Origin: Candidatus Thorarchaeota archaeon
GTDB lineage: Archaea; Asgardarchaeota; Thorarchaeia; Thorarchaeales; Thorarchaeaceae
Length of the DNA: 6,079 nt
Direction of reading: 5' to 3'
Assembly: GCA_029856425.1 (NCBI GenBank)
Contig: JAHQWZ010000123.1
Location: 1-6,079, forward strand
How positions within the stretch are numbered: position 1 is the stretch's first letter; each line of letters opens with the position of its first letter. Shown in pieces: positions 1 to 4,720 of the stretch. Position numbers and translations under genes: made by a program. The notes beneath the pieces were generated by a model. The model was not told the origin of the DNA and made no database searches. It saw nothing but the letters and a program-made list of their open reading frames with translations.

Positions 1-2
1 GG

Positions 3-491
3 TTTCGTAGTCATGCTATCTATGTGGATAAGCAAAGGGAGAAGTATGAGTTTGAGTCTGAGATTGGGCTTGCAGAGGTTGAGGTAGTAAAGGAAGAAGG
101 AAAGAAGCTAAAGGGTTTGGTTCCTAAATCAATTCTCACTATTCGACACCTTGAGGATTTGCAGTACGATGATAATTCTGACATTTCGAAAGCAACAAAG
201 AGCCTTCTCAAAGTAGTAAATGAGTCTACTAATCATTTAATCAATGATGAAACAAGATTAGCTGAAAGTCTGGGTTTTGAGATTACTGTAAATCCCCAAC
301 ATGTGTCTTATTATCCTAGAACTGGTAGAGTATCGGTCAGTTGGGTCGCTGCCACATCCTCTAAAGATGACACAATTAGATGGGCTATGGAATGTCCTCC
401 AAACGACATCAGGAAGAAACAGGTTGTGGAAAGGTGGCTAAGGAAAACTGCTGAGAATTGGATGGATAAAAGACCGCTTAGGGATTGGTAG
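3..491 (+). CDS. Hypothetical protein, 3' part (5' end outside window)
   Basis: I do not recognise this protein. The frame is open from the first complete codon of the window (position 3) to a TAG at 489-491, so the gene most likely begins upstream. A GTG at 24 could serve as a start but has no ribosome binding site, and the residues before it read as normal protein. The visible part is about 162 residues, hydrophilic and without membrane segments. It opens with a Lys/Glu-rich stretch that could be helical, passes through a Val/Ser-rich segment that looks like beta strands (residues VSVSWVAAT), and ends in a basic, Trp-rich helix-like tail. It converges with the tRNA-Asn gene, with 27 bases between the stop codon and the tRNA CCA end. 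The call as real coding sequence is fairly safe; the function is unknown. Confidence 0.7.
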   Translation, partial: FRSHAIYVDKQREKYEFESEIGLAEVEVVKEEGKKLKGLVPKSILTIRHLEDLQYDDNSDISKATKSLLKVVNESTNHLINDETRLAESLGFEITVNPQHVSYYPRTGRVSVSWVAATSSKDDTIRWAMECPPNDIRKKQVVERWLRKTAENWMDKRPLRDW

Positions 492-498
492 CTTCATA

Positions 499-517
499 GA
501 TAAAATAAGAAAGAGTA
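499..517 (-). terminator. Pyrimidine-rich terminator of the tRNA-Asn gene
   Basis: On the minus strand, the bases just after the encoded CCA are rich in T (TACTCTTTCTTATTTTATC). Archaeal RNA polymerase terminates at T-rich tracts without needing a hairpin, so this is the expected end signal for the tRNA transcript. It lies in the short gap before the convergent upstream gene. Confidence 0.5.
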
Positions 518-535
518 GTGGCGCCACCGGGAGGG

Positions 536-567
536 AGCTCGCTCCAGCCTTGGTAGTCAAGGGGAGT
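536..567 (-). other. tRNA-Asn intron 3, T loop (between positions 59 and 60)
   Basis: This is a textbook BHB: outer helix GGAGG/CCTCC (the T stem), four-pair central helix TTCG/CGAG, 5' bulge AG plus A, 3' bulge CT plus C, and inner helix CTCC/GGAG continuing into CCTTG/CAAGG. Cutting at the two bulges leaves the seven-base T loop TTCGAGC. T-loop introns are mainly known from Thermoproteales crenarchaea. Confidence 0.87.
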
Positions 568-589
568 CTCGAACCTCCGACCAACAACT

Positions 590-618
590 GTCTGGCTCTC
601 AACCTGTTGGCTGAAAGA
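590..618 (-). other. tRNA-Asn intron 2, canonical anticodon-loop site 37/38
   Basis: The intron lies after A37, the standard archaeal position. Its inside folds into a nine-pair hairpin, CTTTCAGCC with GGTTGAGAG, closed by the loop AACA. Exon bases C32-T33-G34 pair with intron CAG next to the 3' cut. One T-C mismatch replaces the fourth pair of the central helix. The bulges are TA plus the first intron base, and intron AC plus A38. Confidence 0.85.
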
Positions 619-633
619 TAACAGGCTGTCGCT

Positions 634-663
634 TTAGGCAGACCACTTCGATAGAAATAGTCC
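634..663 (-). other. tRNA-Asn intron 1, D arm (between positions 22 and 23)
   Basis: Removing these 30 bases restores a canonical D arm (GCTC, AGTAGGTA, GAGC). Exon bases AGGT pair with intron bases GCCT to give a four-pair central helix. The 3' bulge is AA with the first exon base A. The 5' side is less regular: GGAC can pair with GTCT just inside, leaving a short bulge, so this is a relaxed BHB. The exact cut could move by a base or two. Confidence 0.75.
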
Positions 664-710
664 CTACCTACTGAGCCACGGTGGCTGAGTTGGCTGAGGT
701 CGCGGGTTTC

Positions 711-719
711 AATATTAAC
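711..719 (-). promoter_or_regulatory. TATA box for tRNA-Asn
   Basis: The minus strand reads GTTAATATT here, with the A/T core centred about 29 bases upstream of the mature tRNA 5' end at 685. That is the expected distance for an archaeal TATA box when the primary transcript has a leader of a few bases. The match is to position and A/T content only. Confidence 0.5.
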
Positions 720-757
720 ATTGCTGTTAGTACTGAGAGATATCACCCTATAGCCTG

Positions 758-773
758 CTCCCGGCGGCGCCAC
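758..773 (+). repeat. tRNA-end-like repeat, copy A
   Basis: CTCCCGGCGGCGCCAC contains the exact 12-mer CCGGCGGCGCCA (761-772) shared with copies B, C and E. It corresponds to the last T-stem bases, the 3' acceptor strand, discriminator G and CCA of an archaeal tRNA-Asn, but G replaces C at the base equivalent to position 61 and no complete tRNA precedes it. It is followed by ATCTTCTATT. It lies between the tRNA-Asn gene and the membrane protein gene at 917. Confidence 0.8.
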
Positions 774-811
774 ATCTTCTATTGACCTATTCACGTCGAG
801 CTGTCTTTGTT

Positions 812-916
812 ATGGTGACCCACTCTGTGTGCATATGCCCTGATAACCACAACTACCAAAATGCATATTGCAGTACTCCATGCTTCCTGGCTGTACTGAA
901 AATGGGAAGGTCGTAA
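812..916 (+). CDS. Possible 34-residue Cys-rich peptide or lost N-terminal domain
   Basis: ATG at 812 opens a 34-codon frame ending in TAA at 914-916, immediately before, and in the same frame as, the TTG start of the membrane protein at 917. The peptide contains C-I-C, then Y-C-S-T-P-C, a spacing reminiscent of the Y-C-S-x-x-C part of the zinc finger in the neighbour at 1581-1916. There is no Shine-Dalgarno sequence before the ATG. It could be a small leader gene translated just ahead of the membrane protein, the remnant of a zinc-finger domain cut off by a stop codon, or chance. The last seems about as likely as the others. Confidence 0.22.
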   Translation: MVTHSVCICPDNHNYQNAYCSTPCFLAVLKMGRS

Positions 917-1522
917 TTGTCAAAAAATGCATCTTATGATGACGAGCATTACCTCGTCTCTGGTGAGATGGAAAAGCGAGTCCGAAATCTGCACATACTG
1001 GTCGGACTCAGTGTGTTGATAGTTGAATTCCTATTGGTTCCTATTGAGGACTGGATACTGACTCCGGGCTTGGTAATACCCGTGTTCATCATCATCATTG
1101 GAGTTTTCTATAGCCTCACAACATCCATGGAGTCTGCGCGATTATTACTAGCCAATGTCATCAAACCCCGACTTGATGGAATCTATGAGATTACTGAAGA
1201 TCGAGAAGCAGCATACTTCAGTTGCAAGAAAGCTATCAAGGTCGCAATCCTGCTGCAGGCATATCTAGGTGCGACCTTATTTACATGGCTCTGGGTCACA
1301 CTGAACACCCTCGGAGCAAATCCAATGTGGGGCTTGATTTGGTTATTCCCAGGTTTCATTCCGTTCCTCTTTTGCACCGCAGGCATTGCTGGACATGTTC
1401 TCAAGCGTACAAAATACAAGGATGTCCGTCCATTTCTGGATGCTGAAGTTGCTTGGATCATGGAACGGAGAAAACGAAATGCCCGAAGTTTCAGTGCTTC
1501 CAAGAAAGCTCAGTGGGGCTGA
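917..1522 (+). CDS. Four-helix membrane protein of unknown function
   Basis: I do not recognise the family. The 201-residue protein has four likely membrane helices, at about residues 24-41, 49-68, 106-127 and 137-160. A hydrophilic loop of about 37 residues joins helices 2 and 3, and a basic C-terminal tail (around residues 161-200, with R-R-K-R) probably lies in the cytoplasm. I take the TTG at 917 as start because GGGAAGG at 904-910 sits six bases upstream, a good Shine-Dalgarno position. ATG 968-970 (first residues MEKRV) is the alternative and would lose 17 residues, none of them in a helix. A TAA directly precedes the TTG in the same frame. The gene converges with the zinc-finger protein gene, with 58 bases between the stop codons and no obvious terminator hairpin. 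Confidence 0.75.
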   Translation: MSKNASYDDEHYLVSGEMEKRVRNLHILVGLSVLIVEFLLVPIEDWILTPGLVIPVFIIIIGVFYSLTTSMESARLLLANVIKPRLDGIYEITEDREAAYFSCKKAIKVAILLQAYLGATLFTWLWVTLNTLGANPMWGLIWLFPGFIPFLFCTAGIAGHVLKRTKYKDVRPFLDAEVAWIMERRKRNARSFSASKKAQWG

Positions 1523-1580
1523 TAGGTTAGAGGCAATGACATACTTCAGTCCATCGAGGTAGGAGATTTCATCACCCTCA

Positions 1581-1916
1581 TCATTCAATGACCCGTCCAG
1601 CCCGACCAATCATAGGTATGCAAATACAGACGGATGAATATGCAAAGAATATGGCAACGCTAAGCAGAACCACACCAACATAAAACTCGGATGGATTGGA
1701 TAATAGCTGAAATGAGAGGATTGCAGTTGCAAGACCCAGAACGGGGATAGTGCAGAGAGCAAGATAGAGGTTCGTTTGGTACTCACCGGCTGCGTAACAC
1801 CTAGCTGAACAATAGTGTTTCCTCAGCCCCCAGTAGCGTAGTCTATTCGTCCACTGGTCGCGTGGTTTTCCGCACCAGTCGCAATAGCTACTTTGAATGT
1901 CACTTCGCTGCGTCAA
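1581..1916 (-). CDS. Zinc-finger protein with two membrane helices
   Basis: This 111-residue protein joins an N-terminal metal-binding module to a membrane hairpin. The module has C12-x2-C15 and, after 20 residues, H34-Y-C36-x3-C40, a treble-clef-like pattern able to hold one zinc ion. Two hydrophobic helices follow at about residues 50-72 and 77-100, and the C-terminus is short and basic. The soluble finger is probably cytoplasmic. The start is a TTG at 1916, chosen because GAGG lies seven bases upstream and no other start precedes the first cysteine. Tail-to-tail with the membrane protein at 917-1522. Similar small zinc-finger/two-helix proteins occur in archaeal genomes without assigned function; a role in membrane sensing or assembly would be speculation. 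Confidence 0.72.
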   Translation of the reverse strand: MTQRSDIQSSYCDWCGKPRDQWTNRLRYWGLRKHYCSARCYAAGEYQTNLYLALCTIPVLGLATAILSFQLLSNPSEFYVGVVLLSVAIFFAYSSVCICIPMIGRAGRVIE

Positions 1917-1975
1917 GAGACCGCCTCTTCTCCCTCAATTGAATCTCTCTTTTTGTCTCAATAAGGGTTTGCAGC

Positions 1976-1993
1976 AGCTCCCGGCGGCGCCAC
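1976..1993 (+). repeat. tRNA-end-like repeat, copy B
   Basis: AGCTCCCGGCGGCGCCAC carries the exact 12-mer at 1981-1992, and from 1978 on shares TCCCGGCGGCGCCAC (and the preceding C) with copy A. TTCTTCAAACC follows. It sits between the 5' end of the zinc-finger gene and the 3' end of the dehydrogenase gene, 18 bases beyond the dehydrogenase stop codon, and points opposite to both genes. Confidence 0.8.
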
Positions 1994-2011
1994 TTCTTCA
2001 AACCACTTTCT

Positions 2012-2854
2012 TTAGCTTCTATCTAATCGAGCGGTGTTTTCGTTCATCAAATCAATACGGGCTTTAGCAGACTGAATGATTTCTGAGGGAGTAATAATGT
2101 AAAAGATGTCTTCTTCTATTGCTTTGATTACTTTTTCAGCTATGAAATCTGGTTCTACACCAGTTCTAAATTCGTTTTCAATCCCCTCCTTGGAAAGATT
2201 CAATGATTCAAAGATTTCTGATGTTAATTCCAAAACTCCTGAACGTTGCTGACCAAGGTGTTCCGTGTTCTTAAGAAGATCAGTCTTTACCCAACCTGGA
2301 CAGAGTACAGAAACACCCACATTGGTTTTGGATAGTTCTCCGTACAGACTTTCACTTAGAGCAATAATTGCATGTTTTGTGATTGAATATGGAGCTAGAC
2401 TTCCAGCACCTAGACCAAAATCAGAGAAAGTGTTCACAATATGACATGGATTGTCGCTTTCTAACATCCGATTAAGGAAGAAATGAACTCCATAGAGAAC
2501 ACCATAGAAATTCACACCAAGGACCCAATCCCAGTCTTCTAGTGATAGAAGACGTATTGGTGCAGAATGGCAAACCCCAGCATTATTACAGAGGATATTT
2601 ACACTCTCAAAAGTGTCATAGGAAAAGTCTGCTAATTCTGCAACCTGATTACGGTCACTTACATCAGTTACCTTCAGCAGGACTTCATTACTGATCTTAC
2701 CTAGTTCTTGGGCTACCTCTTCGAGGGCTTCTTTATTGATATCTGCTAAGATGACTTTCATTCCACGATTAGCAAAAGCAGTAGCAAGTGACCGCCCAAT
2801 ACCAGATGTTGCACCTGTCACAACAGCGACTTTCCCTTCGAAATCCTTTATCAT
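2012..2854 (-). CDS. Short-chain dehydrogenase/reductase (classical SDR)
   Basis: A soluble 280-residue oxidoreductase of the classical SDR family, a usual length for the group. The Rossmann nucleotide-binding motif TGATSGIG is at residues 13-20. Asp38 at the end of the second strand (ADIN) suggests NAD(H) rather than NADP(H). NNAG is at 90-93, with the structural Asn at 115. The catalytic Ser144, Tyr156 and Lys160 (YSITK) are all present, and PG at 186-187 with Thr191 contacts the cofactor. The variable C-terminal third, which sets substrate choice, is not diagnostic, so the substrate (alcohol, sugar, steroid-like or acyl) cannot be named. ATG at 2854 is at the usual distance before the Rossmann motif; no clear Shine-Dalgarno precedes it, so the transcript may be leaderless or nearly so. 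Flanked by repeats B and C as a one-gene block. Confidence 0.93.
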   Translation of the reverse strand: MIKDFEGKVAVVTGATSGIGRSLATAFANRGMKVILADINKEALEEVAQELGKISNEVLLKVTDVSDRNQVAELADFSYDTFESVNILCNNAGVCHSAPIRLLSLEDWDWVLGVNFYGVLYGVHFFLNRMLESDNPCHIVNTFSDFGLGAGSLAPYSITKHAIIALSESLYGELSKTNVGVSVLCPGWVKTDLLKNTEHLGQQRSGVLELTSEIFESLNLSKEGIENEFRTGVEPDFIAEKVIKAIEEDIFYIITPSEIIQSAKARIDLMNENTARLDRS

Positions 2855-2944
2855 CGCTTAGCAACTCAATACCAAAAGCAAATCTCTAGCTCATGAATTT
2901 TAGGGTCTTTTCGGGATTATTAGTTATTTGACTATGTCACCACA

Positions 2945-2964
2945 CCTGCTACCGGCGGCGCCAT
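2945..2964 (+). repeat. tRNA-end-like repeat, copy C
   Basis: The exact 12-mer lies at 2952-2963. The preceding CCTGCTA matches the CCTGCTC of copy A, so A and C agree at 18 of 20 positions. CTATTCTC follows. It lies between the divergent starts of the dehydrogenase (-) and the flavin reductase (+), 69 bases before the latter. Confidence 0.8.
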
Positions 2965-3004
2965 CTATTCTCATACTTCGCTAGATTCTTAGTCCTCATT
3001 CATC

Positions 3005-3012
3005 CTATTACA
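3005..3012 (+). promoter_or_regulatory. TATA-like box before flavin reductase
   Basis: CTATTACA is centred about 25 bases upstream of the ATG at 3033, the distance expected between an archaeal TATA box and the first transcribed base. If used, the mRNA would be leaderless, which would explain why no good Shine-Dalgarno precedes this ATG. Confidence 0.35.
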
Positions 3013-3032
3013 ATCGTTAGGATTGATTGTTC

Positions 3033-3548
3033 ATGAAGAAGGAGGAGAACCCAACTCATGGAATGATGTCTATCCCGGGGTTTCCAATTGTATTGGTCAC
3101 AGTAGATAGGAACATCATGACTGCAGCTGCATTCAGCTTCTATTCTTTCAAACCTCCGTGTGTCATGGTGGGTATAGTTCCGAAAAGACTGACCTTTGAA
3201 TTGATTTCTAGTAAAAGAGAGTATGGAATCAATATTCCAAGAGCAGACCAGCTAGAAGCAGTGCGTGTATGCGGTAGTATTTCAGGGAGAGAAGCGAATA
3301 AGTTCACAAAGGCAGGACTGACTCCAACGAAGGGGAAGGTCATAGACAGCTTTCTGATAGAAGAATGTCCTGTAAGTCTGGAATGTAAAGTGGTCCACGA
3401 GGTTGATTTTGGCGGTTCGCATCGGTGGTTCATTGGCGAGATTAAGGCAGCACATATTGACCAGAACTATAAGCGTGATAGTGCTTTGATGTATTGGTCC
3501 CGTGAGTATCGAAAAGTTGGAGAGGTTATCCCGCTGAAGACTGAGTGA
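3033..3548 (+). CDS. Flavin reductase-like, FMN-binding split-barrel protein
   Basis: A 171-residue soluble protein of the flavin reductase-like (flavoredoxin/DIM6-NTAB) family, which binds FMN in a split beta-barrel and passes electrons to or from flavin. Family signatures are in order: PIVLVTVDRNIMTAA near residues 18-32, CGSISGREANKF at 80-91, ECPVSLECKV at 111-120 and GSHRWFIGEI at 128-137. Length is typical. I chose ATG 3033; a TTG at 3027 is also in frame. ATG 3063 or 3066 would start nearer the conserved core, and GGAGG at 3041-3045 lies 17 bases ahead of the first of these, rather far. The electron partner and true substrate are unknown. It is followed one base after its TGA by repeat D. 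Being near a UbiD gene, whose cofactor derives from reduced FMN, may be meaningful but is not proof of a link. Confidence 0.88.
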   Translation: MKKEENPTHGMMSIPGFPIVLVTVDRNIMTAAAFSFYSFKPPCVMVGIVPKRLTFELISSKREYGINIPRADQLEAVRVCGSISGREANKFTKAGLTPTKGKVIDSFLIEECPVSLECKVVHEVDFGGSHRWFIGEIKAAHIDQNYKRDSALMYWSREYRKVGEVIPLKTE

Positions 3549-3564
3549 ATCCCTGCGGCTCCAC
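3549..3564 (+). repeat. tRNA-end-like repeat, diverged copy D
   Basis: ATCCCTGCGGCTCCAC begins directly after the flavin reductase TGA. It matches 13 of the 15 bases TCCCGGCGGCGCCAC of copies A and B. With copy F it shares a sub-consensus TCCCNGCGRCTCCAC and the same one-base spacing from a TGA stop codon. In a tRNA reading it would end in T73-CCA instead of G73-CCA. TTTGCATTTC follows. Confidence 0.55.
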
Positions 3565-3595
3565 TTTGCATTTCGTATCTAAAGGTTTGAACTCT

Positions 3596-4498
3596 CTAAT
3601 TCTCAGCCTCATTAGTAGGAGAGGGGTTTGGAAGGATCTTATGATGTGTGAGTAAGATACTGAATGGGATGACTGCATAGAATCCGAGAACTATTAGACT
3701 GAAAGGGACTATCTCTGGTATTGGAATACCATCTGTGACTAGGCCCCCTATTAATGAAAATCCCGCGGTAGTGCATAGGTAGGCAACAATGAACTCGAAG
3801 GCCACTCTGAAAACCTGTTCGAGCTTGATTGATTTGAGAGGAGTCAGATTGTAGTCTTCTAGGAAATAGAGAATTCTAGCTGTGACATACATGCTCAGTA
3901 AGACTGATACGACAAGGACAGATCCGATGATTCCTTCGCCATAGAATGGAAAGACTGGCAGACCAAGAAACATACATAGAGAGATACCAAAGAAGAACGC
4001 TGTGCCTAAAAGAACTGGACCAAGGAACACAACCAGAACTGAACGGGTAGCGAACTTGAGATAGAAGTCTTGGATGTCCTCATTCTTGCGAGAATTGATG
4101 GACACGAGGTATGCAAGATAAGTACCAAGAAGACCTCCAAAGAGGAACAGACTCCCAAAGTCGTCAAAGAGGAAAACTTGAAGATAGGGCAAGTAATGCA
4201 GTACTTGACGAGAATCAATTGAGAAGAGAATGAGAAAGGAGAGTCCCATGATTGGAGGGATATGAATCATTCCTCTAGGAGAGATTTCCCGCTCTTGTAT
4301 GATATATAGAATCAACATGGATATTGAAATGAGTCCAGCAATGGCGAAATAGGCAGTCTGTGTTGGGCTCCATGTATTGAAAGGACTAAATCCATCTCCA
4401 ACAAACACATAATCCAAGGGTAGAATAGAAACTACAGAGAATGCAACAATTGCAAATAGCAGAATGGAAGATGCCAATCGAGCATGGGTGGTTTTCAT
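3596..4498 (-). CDS. Multi-spanning membrane protein of unknown function
   Basis: I do not recognise a family. From ATG 4498 the protein has 300 residues with about eight membrane helices, at roughly 10-30, 47-67, 80-95, 113-133, 152-180 (perhaps two), 187-210, 232-255 and 262-285. The loops are short, and no transporter, kinase or catalytic motif is visible. The N-terminus MKTTHAR followed by a hydrophobic stretch could be a signal anchor. I prefer ATG 4498 because AGGAG (4514-4510 on the minus strand) sits 11 bases upstream and the TATA box at 4540-4547 would place the transcript start near 4518. ATG 4522 is possible but would lie upstream of that point. A longer frame to 4708 runs through the promoter and repeat E and is unlikely to be translated. 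Its stop is 47 bases from the convergent flavin reductase stop. Confidence 0.78.
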   Translation of the reverse strand: MKTTHARLASSILLFAIVAFSVVSILPLDYVFVGDGFSPFNTWSPTQTAYFAIAGLISISMLILYIIQEREISPRGMIHIPPIMGLSFLILFSIDSRQVLHYLPYLQVFLFDDFGSLFLFGGLLGTYLAYLVSINSRKNEDIQDFYLKFATRSVLVVFLGPVLLGTAFFFGISLCMFLGLPVFPFYGEGIIGSVLVVSVLLSMYVTARILYFLEDYNLTPLKSIKLEQVFRVAFEFIVAYLCTTAGFSLIGGLVTDGIPIPEIVPFSLIVLGFYAVIPFSILLTHHKILPNPSPTNEAEN

Positions 4499-4539
4499 TG
4501 ATGGAAGTGCTCCTGATGCCATGCTTAACAGTAATTTGG

Positions 4540-4547
4540 TATAAAAA
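4540..4547 (-). promoter_or_regulatory. TATA box in the divergent intergenic region
   Basis: The plus strand reads TATAAAAA and the minus strand TTTTTATA, both good archaeal TATA sequences. On the minus strand it places transcription about 20 bases before the membrane protein start at 4498, with the Shine-Dalgarno inside the leader. On the plus strand it would start RNA near 4568 and give a leader of about 150 bases to the UbiD gene, running through repeat E. The minus direction is better supported; use in both directions is possible. Confidence 0.55.
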
Positions 4548-4629
4548 GGGCTGGAGTGCACAGGATTCGTACCATTCTGTATGGTATCTCGATTGAACAG
4601 ATATTCGTTGCTAGCCCTCAGATTGGAAC

Positions 4630-4645
4630 TGGCCGGCGGCGCCAT
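4630..4645 (+). repeat. tRNA-end-like repeat, copy E
   Basis: TGGCCGGCGGCGCCAT holds the exact 12-mer at 4633-4644. The bases before it differ from copies A to C (TGG instead of CTC or CTA), and CCTTTTCC follows. It lies between the divergent TATA box and the UbiD start, 76 bases before the latter. Confidence 0.75.
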
Positions 4646-4720
4646 CCTTTTCCGGTCCAGCCTACAGAAACCCTTACCAAGAATATCATTTCTGTAATTC
4701 GCAATCAAATCTGCAACGAG

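Larger units (their letters stand above)
519..685 (-). tRNA. tRNA-Asn (anticodon GUU) with three introns
   Basis: Read on the minus strand, exons at 685-664, 633-619, 589-568 and 535-519 join into a 76-base tRNA with encoded CCA. The acceptor stem is perfect (GCCACCG with CGGTGGC), and discriminator G73 is usual for archaeal tRNA-Asn. The D stem is GCTC with GAGC, where the fourth strand spans intron 1. The D loop AGTAGGTA carries G18-G19. The anticodon stem is ACAGC with GTTGT (one G-U), and the loop is CTGTTAA with anticodon GTT at 622-620. The variable loop is TGGTC, giving the G15-C48 pair. The T stem GGAGG/CCTCC is perfect and the T loop is TTCGAGC. Introns are 30, 29 and 32 bases. Without splicing no cloverleaf forms, and a standard tRNA search may miss it. 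Boundaries of introns 2 and 3 are well defined; those of intron 1 may shift slightly. Confidence 0.92.

Noticed and set aside
343..362. Weak resemblance of GTCGCTGCCACATCCTCT to the repeat
   Set aside because: It is inside the coding frame of the first gene, lacks the CCGGCGG core and fits normal codons.
540..587. A second tRNA 3' end inside the tRNA-Asn gene (T-arm-like sequence ending GACTACCA at 551)
   Set aside because: The T stem has an A-C mismatch and the acceptor has no partner upstream; the sequence is fully explained as the T-loop exon followed by intron 3.
438..794. 118-residue open frame on the minus strand
   Set aside because: It runs straight through the tRNA-Asn gene and its introns and through repeat A; its composition reflects those RNAs, not a protein.
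3140..3433. 97-residue minus-strand frame opposite the flavin reductase, and frames opposite UbiD (5209-5689)
   Set aside because: The opposite strand has clear family motifs along the whole length, so these are shadow frames.
758..4645. CRISPR array or conventional integron attC sites
   Set aside because: The repeats are only 12 to 20 bases, the intervals are 0.6 to 1.7 kb and contain genes, and no R'/R'' boxes of the attC type (GTTRRRY, RYYYAAC) or imperfect palindromes flank them.
4499..4708. N-terminal extension of the minus-strand membrane protein to ATG 4708
   Set aside because: The added residues are hydrophilic, cross the TATA box and repeat E, and are replaced by a better start at 4498 with AGGAG upstream.
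4556..4720. Upstream extension of the UbiD frame (55 extra residues)
   Set aside because: It starts without a ribosome binding site, is translated from repeat E and the promoter region, and has no counterpart in UbiD-family N-termini, which begin near the ATG at 4721 or 4730.
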